Source: Lysinibacillus_B sp050613145
Lineage (GTDB): Bacteria; Bacillota; Bacilli; Bacillales_A; Planococcaceae
Direction: 5' to 3'
Assembly: GCF_050613145.1 (NCBI RefSeq)
Contig: NZ_CP192507.1
Coordinates: 3,968,001-4,032,000, forward strand
Length of the DNA: 64,000 nucleotides
Positions 38,818 to 48,069 of this stretch are shown in pieces (the first letter of the stretch is position 1; the number at the start of each line of letters is the position of its first letter). The notes below the pieces were generated by a model. That model had not been told where the DNA came from. It ran no database searches and worked only from the letters and a program-made list of their open reading frames with translations. Made by a program: the position numbers and the translations under genes.

Positions 38818-39777
38818 ATGATAAATCCAGCAATTCAATTCACCCAAGCACTGAAATCTATTGCCCGAAATGAACAGATTAAATCCCACATTCAACAATC
38901 GACGGAGCTCTATCCCCTATTATTAAAAGCCGCACAAAGATTTGTCACTGGCGAGAATAGAAAAGATGGGATTGTCATAGCAAAAGAACTGATTTCAAAT
39001 GGCTATTCTATTTCATTAGAATATATAGGGGAAAATACGACGAATTTAGAGGAATGCCAACAAGCAAAAAAGGAATTTTTAAATCTTATTGAAGAAATAG
39101 GCGCTATGTCTATGCAGCAAACAGTTTCACTAGATCTTTCACATATTGGACTGTCTGTGAACCCAGATACAGCTTATATTCATTTACTGGAGATAGCTAA
39201 GAAAGCACAAGCATACGACATAACCGTTATGATTAGTATGGAGGAATCATCGAAAACAAACGATATTCTGACTATCTATAAAAAAACAACAGAGCAGTAC
39301 CCTAATGTGGGAATCACTATACAAGCACATTTATTTCGCTCGAACGATGATATTCAAAAACTGATTCACTATCCTGGGAAAATACGATTGGTCAAAGGCG
39401 CTTATCAAGAACCTTCTGATATTGCGATGGCTAGATCAACAGATTTAAATGATCGTTACCTCCAATTTGTAGAACAATTACTCGAGGCGAATCATCCAGT
39501 ATCCATCGCCACACATGATGAGACGCTTATTCAAGAAATGGAATATCGTCAATACTTCAAACATCCACAGGTCGAAATAGAAATGCTCTACGGGATACGT
39601 CCCGATTTGTTAAGAGATTTAAAAAATACAGGGTACAACAGTAAAGTATATTTAACTTACGGAACAGAGTGGTACTTGTATTTATGTCACCGCATAGCTG
39701 AATATCCAGAAAACCTCTATCTTGCAGTAACAGATATAATTCACCCTTCTTCCACAGATACAAGTAGATTGTATTAA
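38818..39777 (+). CDS. Proline dehydrogenase-family flavoenzyme
   Basis: The 319-residue protein has the PRODH/PutA FAD-barrel features RLVKGAYQE and the late GTEW motif. Proline dehydrogenase oxidises proline to pyrroline-5-carboxylate at the membrane. The usual C-terminal substrate-binding YxxRRxxEN is YLCHRIAEYPEN here, with histidine in place of the first arginine and tyrosine in place of asparagine, so the substrate may differ. Divergent MocR regulator upstream, perfect palindromic terminator behind. No P5C dehydrogenase gene is next to it. Confidence 0.82.
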   Translation: MINPAIQFTQALKSIARNEQIKSHIQQSTELYPLLLKAAQRFVTGENRKDGIVIAKELISNGYSISLEYIGENTTNLEECQQAKKEFLNLIEEIGAMSMQQTVSLDLSHIGLSVNPDTAYIHLLEIAKKAQAYDITVMISMEESSKTNDILTIYKKTTEQYPNVGITIQAHLFRSNDDIQKLIHYPGKIRLVKGAYQEPSDIAMARSTDLNDRYLQFVEQLLEANHPVSIATHDETLIQEMEYRQYFKHPQVEIEMLYGIRPDLLRDLKNTGYNSKVYLTYGTEWYLYLCHRIAEYPENLYLAVTDIIHPSSTDTSRLY

Positions 39778-39800
39778 AAGAACAGTTAACTGTTCTTTTA
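39777..39800 (+). terminator. Palindromic terminator after the PRODH-like gene
   Basis: A perfect AAAAGAACAGTT/AACTGTTCTTTT palindrome starting at the stop codon. Confidence 0.65.
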
Positions 39801-39841
39801 TAACTGAAACATATTTTTATACCTTCTAGAATTCCTTATCA

Positions 39842-39880
39842 TAAAAGGGGCGCCCCAGAATCACTTCTCGAACGCCCCTT
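39842..39880 (-). terminator. Terminator of the acyltransferase gene
   Basis: GGGGCG/CGCCCC stem followed on the minus strand by TTTTAT. Confidence 0.7.
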
Positions 39881-39894
39881 CTCTCACATCACTA

Positions 39895-40863
39895 TTATTT
39901 CCTATTTACCATAATTAATGGCGCAGTTACTCTCCACACCCAATTACTAGATAAAACATATACAATCAGAAAGGCTATGGCAAACAACGTCATATAATTC
40001 CCTGTATCTTCTATCCATACATAAATGTCTGTTTCTTTAAATGCTCTGACGATAAATAAATGTAATAAGTACACCCCTAACGTTTTACCGCCAATATTTG
40101 TATAAAACTGATTTTTCGTAGGCACGAGCGATAAGAAAATATATGTACTTACTATCATTAGTACATATATAAACAATCTACTTAATACACTCGATTCTAA
40201 TAGCCCATAGCTAATGTCTTCATACGGTACTCTTCCAAAGAACCACTCTTTCCACCGCACATCTCCGTATAGATAAACAAATACAATCAGTGTACCAGCT
40301 AACATACCGGCAACCCGTACATTCCATTTATTTTTCATCTTCACAAAAATTTCGCGATTCAAGTAATAACCCATTAAAAAGAATGGGAAGAAGAAAAATG
40401 TTCTCGATAACGATAGCCATTCGTTTACTTCACTCACATAACCTACTAATAGTGATACAACGATGGATACTATAATCATTCCTTTATGACTACTAAATAT
40501 CCATAGCATCATTTTCCACATAACCATGCTCACTAAAAACCATAAGGCATAGCGTGGTTCAAAAAACTCAAATTGTACATGATCCCCAAAAACATTCCTA
40601 TAGTAAAGGGTGTACAAAATTTGGAATATAATATAAGGTAGCACTAGCGTTTTAACTAGCTTTTTTATATCATCTAGACTTTTAACCTTTCGAGAAAAGT
40701 GACCTGCTATTAAAATAAAAGCTGGCATATGAAAGAGATACATTACTAAATATAAGGTATCTACAGATTGGTTTTCATTCAAATACCCCGACATTAAATG
40801 GCCTAATACAACTAAATAGATTAATATAGCTTTTGCGTTATCAAAATATGCTGTTCTTTTCAT
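39895..40863 (-). CDS. Acyltransferase family 3 membrane protein
   Basis: The 322-residue protein has about ten transmembrane helices and the acyltransferase-3 start YFDNAKAILIYLVVLGHL, with the catalytic-type histidine in VVLGH and a second in FHMPAFILIAGH. Such enzymes acetylate sugars of cell-wall or surface polymers. A closer guess is the fucose 4-O-acetylase-like group. It is a single gene; ATG 40863 follows GGAAG. Confidence 0.85.
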   Translation of the reverse strand: MKRTAYFDNAKAILIYLVVLGHLMSGYLNENQSVDTLYLVMYLFHMPAFILIAGHFSRKVKSLDDIKKLVKTLVLPYIIFQILYTLYYRNVFGDHVQFEFFEPRYALWFLVSMVMWKMMLWIFSSHKGMIIVSIVVSLLVGYVSEVNEWLSLSRTFFFFPFFLMGYYLNREIFVKMKNKWNVRVAGMLAGTLIVFVYLYGDVRWKEWFFGRVPYEDISYGLLESSVLSRLFIYVLMIVSTYIFLSLVPTKNQFYTNIGGKTLGVYLLHLFIVRAFKETDIYVWIEDTGNYMTLFAIAFLIVYVLSSNWVWRVTAPLIMVNRK

Positions 40864-41211
40864 AATGTCTTCCTTTCAGCCATACATTCTACCATAAATT
40901 CACGAGATTCCATGCGCCAATTATTTCCTAATTAAAAAGAAAAAGAGTTCCTTTTTCTCTAGTATGGAGGATCGTAGAATTGAAAAATAAGCCCACATCA
41001 TTTGACCGGATGCAGCGACTTTTTGCTCGGATACGGCTAGCTTTTGCTCGCACCGGGGGTTTTGACCAGAGGCAGCGACGATATGAACGCTACAAATGGC
41101 TACAGTTTTAAGATGATTTATTATAAATAATCAAGAAAAAATCACCCCAACGCTAAGCATAATAGCAATGGGATGATTTTAATAAACATTTATTGTGTAC
41201 TAACCTTATGA
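40864..41211. repeat. Gene-free region with a 20-bp-period degenerate tandem repeat at 41001-41100
   Basis: Five units of about 20 bases follow one another: TTTGACCGGATGCAGCGACT, TTTTGCTCGGATACGGCTAG, CTTTTGCTCGCACCGGGGGT, TTTGACCAGAGGCAGCGACG and a decayed ATATGAAC unit. Units 1 and 4 agree at 17 of 20 positions. The stretch is GC-richer than its AT-rich flanks. No gene or known family of repeats was recognised. Confidence 0.55.
41135..41182 (-). terminator. Terminator of the MFS gene
   Basis: AAAATCA.CCCA paired with TGGG.TGATTTT, with T-run on the minus strand, 30 bases after the stop at 41212. Confidence 0.7.
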
Positions 41212-42480
41212 TTAATTCCACATTCCTGCTTTTTCTAATTTCTTTTTACCTTTAAATGCTAATATTACTAATAGTGCATTTAAAATTAACATGAAAGCAA
41301 GTGCATACAGCACAAATGTATAGCTACCTGTGAATTGGTAAATAAAGCCGTATCCAGGTAACGCAATAATACCCGCAACCGCTAGACCAATGGCCGCAGT
41401 AGAGTAAATTTGACTGTAATCTTTTTTACCAAATAAAGCCGTTGTTAAAAGTGGACCTAGTGTGCCTAGTGATGCTACAACAAACCCAAAAATACCAATA
41501 GCGACAGTAAATAATGTTGGGTTTTCAGGAGCCGTTAGGAAAATACCAACCGGCACTAAGCCTAATAACATGCCGAATACAGCTGTATTTTTTGCACCAA
41601 TCTTATCACTTAATACCCCAAACGATAAAGCACCGATTAATACGCCGATTTGCATTGCACCAAGTGCGCTACCAGCAAATTTAATATCATAACCAACGCC
41701 CATTGCGAACGGCGCAATATGTTGGCTAAAGCTCGCGATTGATGTGATGATGAAGAAGAACGACAATAATGCGTAAAATGCGCTCGATTTTTTTGCGACT
41801 GCCGCTGCTACACCAGTTAATGTTTCTTGTTGTGCCGTAGCATTTTCGTTCGTATTCACTTCCTCCATACCTAATGGTTGTAAACCTTTTTGTTGAGGAG
41901 CCATTCGAATCACTAATAATACGATCGGAATGATAACAGCTGCTACACCTAAACCTAAAGCAATATACGTAAATCTCCATCCTTGAGTAGCAATTAAATT
42001 CCCTGCAAATGGTTGAATAATGGCACCAAATACACCACCGATCGCTACCATGATCCCGATCGCTAAACCATTATGCTTCTTAAACCAGTTATTGATTAAC
42101 ACAGGGCCTGCCATTTGTGTAATAAAAATCGAACCAATTGCCATTGGGATCGAGAATAAATACCAGCCCCACACAGAGCTCATAAAGCCAAACATGGCAA
42201 ACGAACCAGCCATTAATACAATCGAAACGATTAAAATTAATCGTATATCATATTTCGCCATTAACTTACCTGCAATCGGTAAGAAAATCATTGTAACAAT
42301 AGAGGCAATACTAAAGTATAGAGTTAAGCTCCCCATACCAATACCTAAATCTTCCGTAACAGGCGTTAGGAATAATCCACCTGCAGTCGAAATACCATTT
42401 TTACCTACACCGACCATAATTGATACAGCAATTAATAACCACCAAGCATAGTGGATTTTTTTCTTTTGTTGTTGAGTCAT
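41212..42480 (-). CDS. MFS transporter, OFA (oxalate/formate antiporter-like) family
   Basis: The 422-residue protein has 12 predicted helices. It opens with YAWWLLIAVSIMVGVGKNG and carries LGIGMGSLTLYFSIASI, typical of the OFA and monocarboxylate-type major facilitators. It probably carries a small carboxylate across the membrane. It lies downstream of an SDR gene on the same strand (91-base gap) with a divergent HxlR regulator, so the three may form one inducible unit for an unknown organic acid or alcohol. Confidence 0.87.
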   Translation of the reverse strand: MTQQQKKKIHYAWWLLIAVSIMVGVGKNGISTAGGLFLTPVTEDLGIGMGSLTLYFSIASIVTMIFLPIAGKLMAKYDIRLILIVSIVLMAGSFAMFGFMSSVWGWYLFSIPMAIGSIFITQMAGPVLINNWFKKHNGLAIGIMVAIGGVFGAIIQPFAGNLIATQGWRFTYIALGLGVAAVIIPIVLLVIRMAPQQKGLQPLGMEEVNTNENATAQQETLTGVAAAVAKKSSAFYALLSFFFIITSIASFSQHIAPFAMGVGYDIKFAGSALGAMQIGVLIGALSFGVLSDKIGAKNTAVFGMLLGLVPVGIFLTAPENPTLFTVAIGIFGFVVASLGTLGPLLTTALFGKKDYSQIYSTAAIGLAVAGIIALPGYGFIYQFTGSYTFVLYALAFMLILNALLVILAFKGKKKLEKAGMWN

Positions 42481-42571
42481 GATGTAATCCTTATCTTCTA
42501 ATTTTTTTAATGACCATATCGCCTAAACGACACGGCATGATTTATATGATTGAAACACAAAGCACTTATTA

Positions 42572-43327
42572 TTAACGTAGTTTAATAGAGCCACCGTCTA
42601 CCATAATTGTTTGACCTGTAATATAAGCAGAGTCTTCACTTGCTAGGAATACAGCCACACGTCCGATATCTTCCTCAATTTCACCTAATCTTCTTAGCGG
42701 AATTTTCGCTAGCATTCCTTGGTAATATTCTGGATTTTCTTCTGCCCATTGCACCATACCCGGTGATTTCGCAATTGGAGAAATGATGTTTACATTAATC
42801 CCAAATGGACCGAATTCATTTGCTGCTACACGCGTAATGGCACGAATTGCTTCTTTTGCAGCGGCATACGAACCTTGATTTACATCTCCGTTAATTCCCG
42901 CGCCAGATGCAAAATTAATAATATTTCCTTTTGTTTCTTTTAAATACGGAAGTGCTGCTTGCATTAAGTAGAATGTTGGATAGAATCCCGTATTAAACGA
43001 TAAATCGAAATCGGCTTGTGTTGTGTCTGCAATAGAGCCCATTCTTGATGCATGTGCATTATTTACTAAAATATCAATCTTGCCAAATTTCTCAGCAACT
43101 TCTTTGACAATATCCCCTAATTTTTCATGCTCTGCAAGATTTGCTTGCATAAACATAGATTCAGGTTGGTATTGTTGTAATTCCTTAATTGTCTCGTTTC
43201 CAAGCTCTGCATTTAAGTCAACAATGACAACTGTTGCGCCTTCTTTCACGAAAGCAGTGGCCATCCCTTTACCGATACCACCTGCACCACCAGTGATGAT
43301 TGCTACTTTCCCATTCAGCTTTTTCAT
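42572..43327 (-). CDS. SDR family oxidoreductase
   Basis: The 251-residue classical SDR has TGGAGGIG, an NNAH motif in place of NNAG, the catalytic serine in FASGAG and YAAAK. Asp in VIVDLN favours NAD(H). AGGAG precedes ATG 43327. It is probably co-transcribed with the MFS gene downstream and regulated by the divergent HxlR gene. Substrate unknown. Confidence 0.9.
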   Translation of the reverse strand: MKKLNGKVAIITGGAGGIGKGMATAFVKEGATVVIVDLNAELGNETIKELQQYQPESMFMQANLAEHEKLGDIVKEVAEKFGKIDILVNNAHASRMGSIADTTQADFDLSFNTGFYPTFYLMQAALPYLKETKGNIINFASGAGINGDVNQGSYAAAKEAIRAITRVAANEFGPFGINVNIISPIAKSPGMVQWAEENPEYYQGMLAKIPLRRLGEIEEDIGRVAVFLASEDSAYITGQTIMVDGGSIKLR

Positions 43328-43619
43328 ACTGCTTTCTCCTTCACCAATACATATTTAACAACGATTATGAGCTGTAAAAATACTTGTCCTAAATTTTAAT
43401 TTTATGTTGACATCATTAAGCTAACACCATAAAGAGATTTATAATAACCAGGTAACTTTGCGTAACCAATAATAACTTTATAAATAGAGTGTGTCAATAA
43501 TATGAACAAATTTATTTCTTATCTTTGAATTTACAAAATATAATGATAATATTAAAATAGTTTATTGTTATAAATAGTTAACAAAAACCTATTAATTGTA
43601 TATCGAGAAGGTGTTACGA

Positions 43620-43940
43620 TTGAACGAACTACATCAAGAGGAAGTAGTTTGCAACAAAAGTGAAGTGGCTTATCAAATTATAGAGAAAAAATGGGTATGT
43701 TTAATTATCAATTCGTTGATGGATATGCCAAAAAGGTTCAGTGAAATAAATTCTGGCATTCCTGAATTAAGTAAGCGAATGTTAACAGAGCGGCTGAAAG
43801 AACTCGAAGATTATGGGATTGTTTTACGTAACGTCATATCCGATCGTCCCATTCGCTCTGAATATTCCTTAACGATGAAAGGACACGATTTAGGAGTTGC
43901 GCTTCAAGCTGTAGAATCTTGGGCTAAAAAATGGGTGTAA
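43620..43940 (+). CDS. HxlR-type winged-helix regulator
   Basis: The 106-residue protein is a full-length HxlR/MarR-like regulator: KWVCLIINSLMDMPKRFSEIN, then SKRMLTERLKELEDYGIVLR and the beta wing with RSEYSLTMKG. A cysteine near the start (VVCNKS) could be redox-active, as in some HxlR proteins. The start is TTG 43620, six bases after GAGAAGGTG. It is divergent from the SDR-MFS pair and probably controls it. Confidence 0.88.
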   Translation: MNELHQEEVVCNKSEVAYQIIEKKWVCLIINSLMDMPKRFSEINSGIPELSKRMLTERLKELEDYGIVLRNVISDRPIRSEYSLTMKGHDLGVALQAVESWAKKWV

Positions 43941-44243
43941 ATTGTGGCATACATGACATATAATGCATTCATAACCTATTGATTTGGCTTCTTTAGGCAG
44001 ATTTCTTCAAACTAATTTTTTATTTCACATGCATATTTATCCTACGCTAATTTCCAATGATTCGTTTTGTTATTTTTTTCGTAAAAAAGACGAATTTCGC
44101 TCGAATTATCGGAATGTTCTTTTTTTTGGCGAGTGGATGGACGAGGTAAGTAACCTAGTTAAGCATAGGACAATTGTTAAATAACCGAAGAATCCCACGG
44201 AGAAGGTGAGTTTTCCGTGGGATTTTGTATACATTTTATCGTT
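43941..44243. other. Intergenic region with one strong hairpin
   Basis: AATCCCACGGA/TCCGTGGGATT at 44191-44224 followed by TTTTG on the plus strand is a terminator, shared by the convergent HxlR and kinase genes. A 66-codon open frame here lacks a ribosome site and is not called. Confidence 0.65.
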
Positions 44244-45092
44244 TTACAATAACATGCGTAAATATTTTTCGAAGTTGACGCCTGCTTCTCTAGGAATTTG
44301 CTCCAAAGATGTATCATGGATAGCTGCTGTCAGAAAAGCCTCCGCTAGCTGTAAACAGTCAGCAAGATCCTGCCCGCGCATCATGCCGCCCATAATGACC
44401 GATGCAAATAAATCGCCCGTGCCAGAATAGCTTTCCCCATTAAATTCCCTCTTACTATAAAAGGTTCTATCTCCGTCCACATACATATTGCCAATAGACT
44501 GCTTCGTTGCATCGTCTGACGGTGGGTTGACACCTGTAATAATGACATGCGCACCCGTATCCTGCTGCAATATCCGCCCAGCTTCTTCTACTGCTTGAAT
44601 ATAGTCTGTTTCCTTTGAATAGCTATGTAATTTCTCATAGGATAACCCCGTTAACAAACAACACTCTGTAATATTCGGTGTAATGATATCTGCACGCTTC
44701 ACAAGCTCTTTCATACGTTCCAGTAATTCACCCGTAAACATTTTATACACCTCACCCATATCCCCCATGACCGGATCAACAAGTAAAGTCGTTTCTTTTG
44801 TATGAAATTGATTTAAAAACTGAAAAATATGATCGATTTGCTCCTTACCCGTCACAAAGCCTGTGTGAATGCCGTCAAAAGCTGCATTTAGCTTACTCCA
44901 TTCCTCTACGAAATAGCTCATTTTAGACGTTAAATCTTCACAAAAAAAACTTGGATAACCCGTTTGTGCCGTTAATATTGCAGTTGGCAACGGACATGCT
45001 TGCACGCCCATTACCGAAAGAACTGGAAGCGCAGCTGTTAATGAGCACTTACCAAAAGATGACATATCCTGTATTACAGCGACTTTTTTCAT
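44244..45092 (-). CDS. Pyridoxamine/pyridoxal kinase
   Basis: The 282-residue ribokinase-fold protein has the PdxY/PdxK-like start VAVIQDMSSFGKCSLTAALPVLS, LVDPVMGD, DIITPNITE and the catalytic GTGD in SYSGTGDLF. It phosphorylates B6 vitamers to give pyridoxal phosphate. ATG 45092 has GGAGGA five bases upstream. The divergent ECF S component at 45305 may import a B6 vitamer, so the two genes form a plausible salvage pair. Confidence 0.9.
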   Translation of the reverse strand: MKKVAVIQDMSSFGKCSLTAALPVLSVMGVQACPLPTAILTAQTGYPSFFCEDLTSKMSYFVEEWSKLNAAFDGIHTGFVTGKEQIDHIFQFLNQFHTKETTLLVDPVMGDMGEVYKMFTGELLERMKELVKRADIITPNITECCLLTGLSYEKLHSYSKETDYIQAVEEAGRILQQDTGAHVIITGVNPPSDDATKQSIGNMYVDGDRTFYSKREFNGESYSGTGDLFASVIMGGMMRGQDLADCLQLAEAFLTAAIHDTSLEQIPREAGVNFEKYLRMLL

Positions 45093-45304
45093 AATATCCT
45101 CCATCCAATCGATCCAACTTAAACTTTATCCATCGTACCATAAATCGAAACTGTGGAAAATCCCAGTGTTTCGAGAAGTCCTTCCGAGTACTACGCTAAC
45201 AGCTCTCAAACTGACCACATCTTTTTTTCTCAAGTTGGCACTTTTATAGGCATCAGTCTTTTGCTAAAGTTGTCGGTATATTCTAAATAGCAAGGAAGAT
45301 AGAT

Positions 45305-45853
45305 ATGCAAAATACACAAACTTATTCTAAACCGCGTCAGAAAACATTTGATTTAGTTATTACAGCGATGTTAGCTACACTTGTATTCGTGTCGACAGTC
45401 TATTTAAATATTAAGCTACCCATTTTATCAAAAGGTGGTTTAGTACATTTAGGTACAGCAATGCTTTTTATTGCCTCTATTTTATTCGGTCCGAAAAAAG
45501 GTGCTTTAGCTGGTGCAATTGGCATGGGGTTATTTGATATCGTCGGCGGCTGGATGATCTGGGCACCGATTACGATTGTGGCGCGTGCTTTACAAGGCTT
45601 CATCGTTGGTAAAATTGCTTGGTCAAAAGGACACAAAGGTGACAACATCGCATTAAATTTAGTAGCAATGATCGTGTCCATTCCTGTGATGATTGCGGTT
45701 TACTACATCGGCGAAGGAATTCTATACAACAACTGGGTTGCCCCATTAGCTTCAATCCCTGGTGACCTTACACAAAACGTATTAGGCATTATCATTGCCA
45801 TTCCAGTTTGTATCATATTGAAAAAAACACCTTATTTTAAAAAGAATTTTTAA
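45305..45853 (+). CDS. ECF transporter S component, possibly for a vitamin B6 precursor
   Basis: The 182-residue protein has six helices and the ECF S-component pattern (ITAMLATLVFVSTVYLNIKLP, GGLVHLGTAMLFIASILFGP, GAIGMGLFDIVGGW). S components bind a vitamin and use a shared energising module encoded elsewhere. Its divergent neighbour is a pyridoxamine kinase, so pyridoxine or a similar compound is the best guess, by context only. AAGGAAG precedes the ATG. Confidence 0.8.
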   Translation: MQNTQTYSKPRQKTFDLVITAMLATLVFVSTVYLNIKLPILSKGGLVHLGTAMLFIASILFGPKKGALAGAIGMGLFDIVGGWMIWAPITIVARALQGFIVGKIAWSKGHKGDNIALNLVAMIVSIPVMIAVYYIGEGILYNNWVAPLASIPGDLTQNVLGIIIAIPVCIILKKTPYFKKNF

Positions 45854-45888
45854 TCATAGGCAAAAAGATAGATTTCATCATTAAAAGT

Positions 45889-45929
45889 CCCCCTATGTTT
45901 TGAACCAAGATTGCTCAAAATATAGGGGG
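45889..45929 (+). terminator. Terminator of the ECF S-component gene
   Basis: CCCCCTAT-TTTTGA pairs with TCAAAA-ATAGGGGG with one internal mismatch. Confidence 0.75.
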
Positions 45930-45969
45930 ATTACAATTTTATATTAGTGACCGCTCTTCTGTTAACTAA

Positions 45970-46770
45970 TCAATACGCCTCATATCGAATCATCGTCCAC
46001 ATCCCGATGTCTACAAACCCTAGTCGTTTGTAAATACTTCCGGCCGCCGGGTTATCATAAAACAAACACAATGATTTTCCCTCTGCTAATAATTCACTGC
46101 AGAGCTTTTCCATACATAATGTGGCAAAACCTCTTTTTTCATAGCCGGGTTTCGTCCCTACTCCTACAATCATAGCAGACTGTGAATTTTCCGCAGTCGT
46201 AGATGCCGATGCAACCATAACACCATCTGAATCTCGTACAATATATGTGCGACCCGTTTTATATGTTTCAGCCCGTTCTCTTGCTTCTACACTAAAATTC
46301 CCTGTTGCAAATTCGGGTATAGATTGGAGCATTTCAATATTTTCTTGATATGCTGATGGTTGCAAATAATGTGTATGCTGAAACTGTTCTTCAACTATTT
46401 TGGTACTTAGTTTTGTACATTTCGCATAATAGGTTTCACTATACTTTCGAACTGACCTGTGAATCAACGGATGCAAAGGCTCAATTAAGTGCTTTAAGCC
46501 ACTAACCTCGATACGCCCAGGATTTTGATTGATAATATCTGCAAAACCTTGTACATCATAAGCTGTTTCACTGTATGGTATATAGTTTTGGTTATAACGT
46601 AACATGACAGCGATCAATTGTTCCTCTTCAAATTGTCCCCATATGTCTTGAATGTCTGAATCGTATCCAAACGCCTCAATATCACCAATGATAAATAAAT
46701 TTTCTGCCGGTTTATGACGAATCAGTGCCATCACGGCTTGGTGGTCATCACTATCTAACTTCCTTATCAT
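45970..46770 (-). CDS. GNAT family N-acetyltransferase
   Basis: The 266-residue protein has a C-terminal GNAT fold with the acetyl-CoA loop VGVGTKPGYEKRGFAT and CLFYDNPAAGSIYKRLGF. The N-terminal half is a second, weaker GNAT-like domain, a two-domain layout found in several Bacillus proteins. Acceptor unknown. ATG 46770 is seven bases after AAGGGGG; ATG 46773 is an alternative. Confidence 0.85.
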   Translation of the reverse strand: MIRKLDSDDHQAVMALIRHKPAENLFIIGDIEAFGYDSDIQDIWGQFEEEQLIAVMLRYNQNYIPYSETAYDVQGFADIINQNPGRIEVSGLKHLIEPLHPLIHRSVRKYSETYYAKCTKLSTKIVEEQFQHTHYLQPSAYQENIEMLQSIPEFATGNFSVEARERAETYKTGRTYIVRDSDGVMVASASTTAENSQSAMIVGVGTKPGYEKRGFATLCMEKLCSELLAEGKSLCLFYDNPAAGSIYKRLGFVDIGMWTMIRYEAY

Positions 46771-46944
46771 CATCGTTCCCCCTTACATAATTTTACGTAA
46801 TGATACAGCATACTTTATGGATGGATTGCTAACCAAACAAAATAACTCACGCTTATGCTCATAGTAAAACACCTTCGCGTTGTAATAATGGGCTTAATAC
46901 CCGTTTTAAACGAAAGGCATTTTTTATTTGCCTCATTTTTTAGG

Positions 46945-47814
46945 TCAGTGCACAGAATCAATAGGAAGTTTTTTGATTGGTACGAATATGTGATAGGCTG
47001 AATCAAGGTTATGAATGTTCTCAAATACTTGAATCAGTTCAATATCAGAATCCTCCGTTTCTTGTTTAGAGATTTTTAAAAATCTTGCGAAGTCAGTAAT
47101 GAAGACATCCCCTATATCAAGTAGATCACCGAAATAGTTAAATTTAGCACAAAAAAATGGTTGGACATCCACTGTGAAATAATTTGGTTTATCGATTTTT
47201 ATATTTTGTGGAATCCCGCATAGAACCTTGAATTTAGTTGAATTCGGTTGGCAGTTTGAATAGATGACATAACATGAACTACTTATCGTTTCATCAATGC
47301 TGTCTACCAGCATTTTAGAATGCGATCGAATCTTTTCCTTGTAATTACTTGTTGCTAAATCAACTTCAAATGCTATACCACTTAATCGAATTGTCTCGAA
47401 ATCTGTTAGGGTAAAATCGGTAACGATATCCCCATTGATGTTTTTAATTGGTCTTTTAATTACTGGAGGAATATCAACTAGGGTTAAGGTCTTTTCTTTC
47501 TTTCTTAGAACGCTTGGGGCTATACCGTATTGGTTTTTAAAAGCACGAGTGAAGGACGATGGGGTTCCAAAGTTTAATTGATACGCAATATCTGTTAATG
47601 ATAGGTTTTCGTTTTGAATTAATTTTACAGATGTATTTAATCTTCTAGATAGTATGTATTGGTTTAATGAACAGCCCATTAGAGCAGAAAAAAGTCTATG
47701 AAAATAGTATTTAGACATATTAAAGGTATTTGAAACAGACTCCAATGATAATGGCTGCTGTAAATTATTTTCAATATACAATAAAGAACTTTCAATTACT
47801 TCATAATGTTCCAT
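46945..47814 (-). CDS. AraC-family regulator with GyrI-like effector domain
   Basis: The 289-residue protein has an N-terminal AraC double helix-turn-helix (LSLESVSNTFNMSKYYFHRLF and LSLTDIAYQLNFGTPSSFTRAFK) and a C-terminal GyrI-like effector-binding domain, the layout of Rob and BltR-like multidrug regulators. ATG 47814 has AAGGTGA six bases upstream. No obvious target is adjacent, apart perhaps from the membrane-protein gene divergent from it at 48070. Confidence 0.88.
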   Translation of the reverse strand: MEHYEVIESSLLYIENNLQQPLSLESVSNTFNMSKYYFHRLFSALMGCSLNQYILSRRLNTSVKLIQNENLSLTDIAYQLNFGTPSSFTRAFKNQYGIAPSVLRKKEKTLTLVDIPPVIKRPIKNINGDIVTDFTLTDFETIRLSGIAFEVDLATSNYKEKIRSHSKMLVDSIDETISSSCYVIYSNCQPNSTKFKVLCGIPQNIKIDKPNYFTVDVQPFFCAKFNYFGDLLDIGDVFITDFARFLKISKQETEDSDIELIQVFENIHNLDSAYHIFVPIKKLPIDSVH

Positions 47815-48069
47815 ATAATCACCTTACTTCAAGTATTTTTTAAGTTCTTACATACCTAATTTACTATAAGAATTTCGGTACTTCAATAAATGGAATGTAC
47901 TACTTTTTTAATATTAACAACCCAAAATGACAATACAGTTAAAATTCAGAGGACCTTGTACGACTTAAAGAAATTAAATTAAGCCTACATTACAGCAAGA
48001 TTGGGAAAGTGAAAGTAAATTTAACGTGTTAAGTTGTTTGTATCAAGGAATAAAAATGGAGGAGAGCAT

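Noticed and set aside
41001..41100. CRISPR array
   Set aside because: The 20-bp units follow without unique spacers and are degenerate, so this is a tandem repeat.
43984..44184. 66-codon open frame after the HxlR gene
   Set aside because: No start signal or homology-like features; it ends before a terminator for the neighbours.
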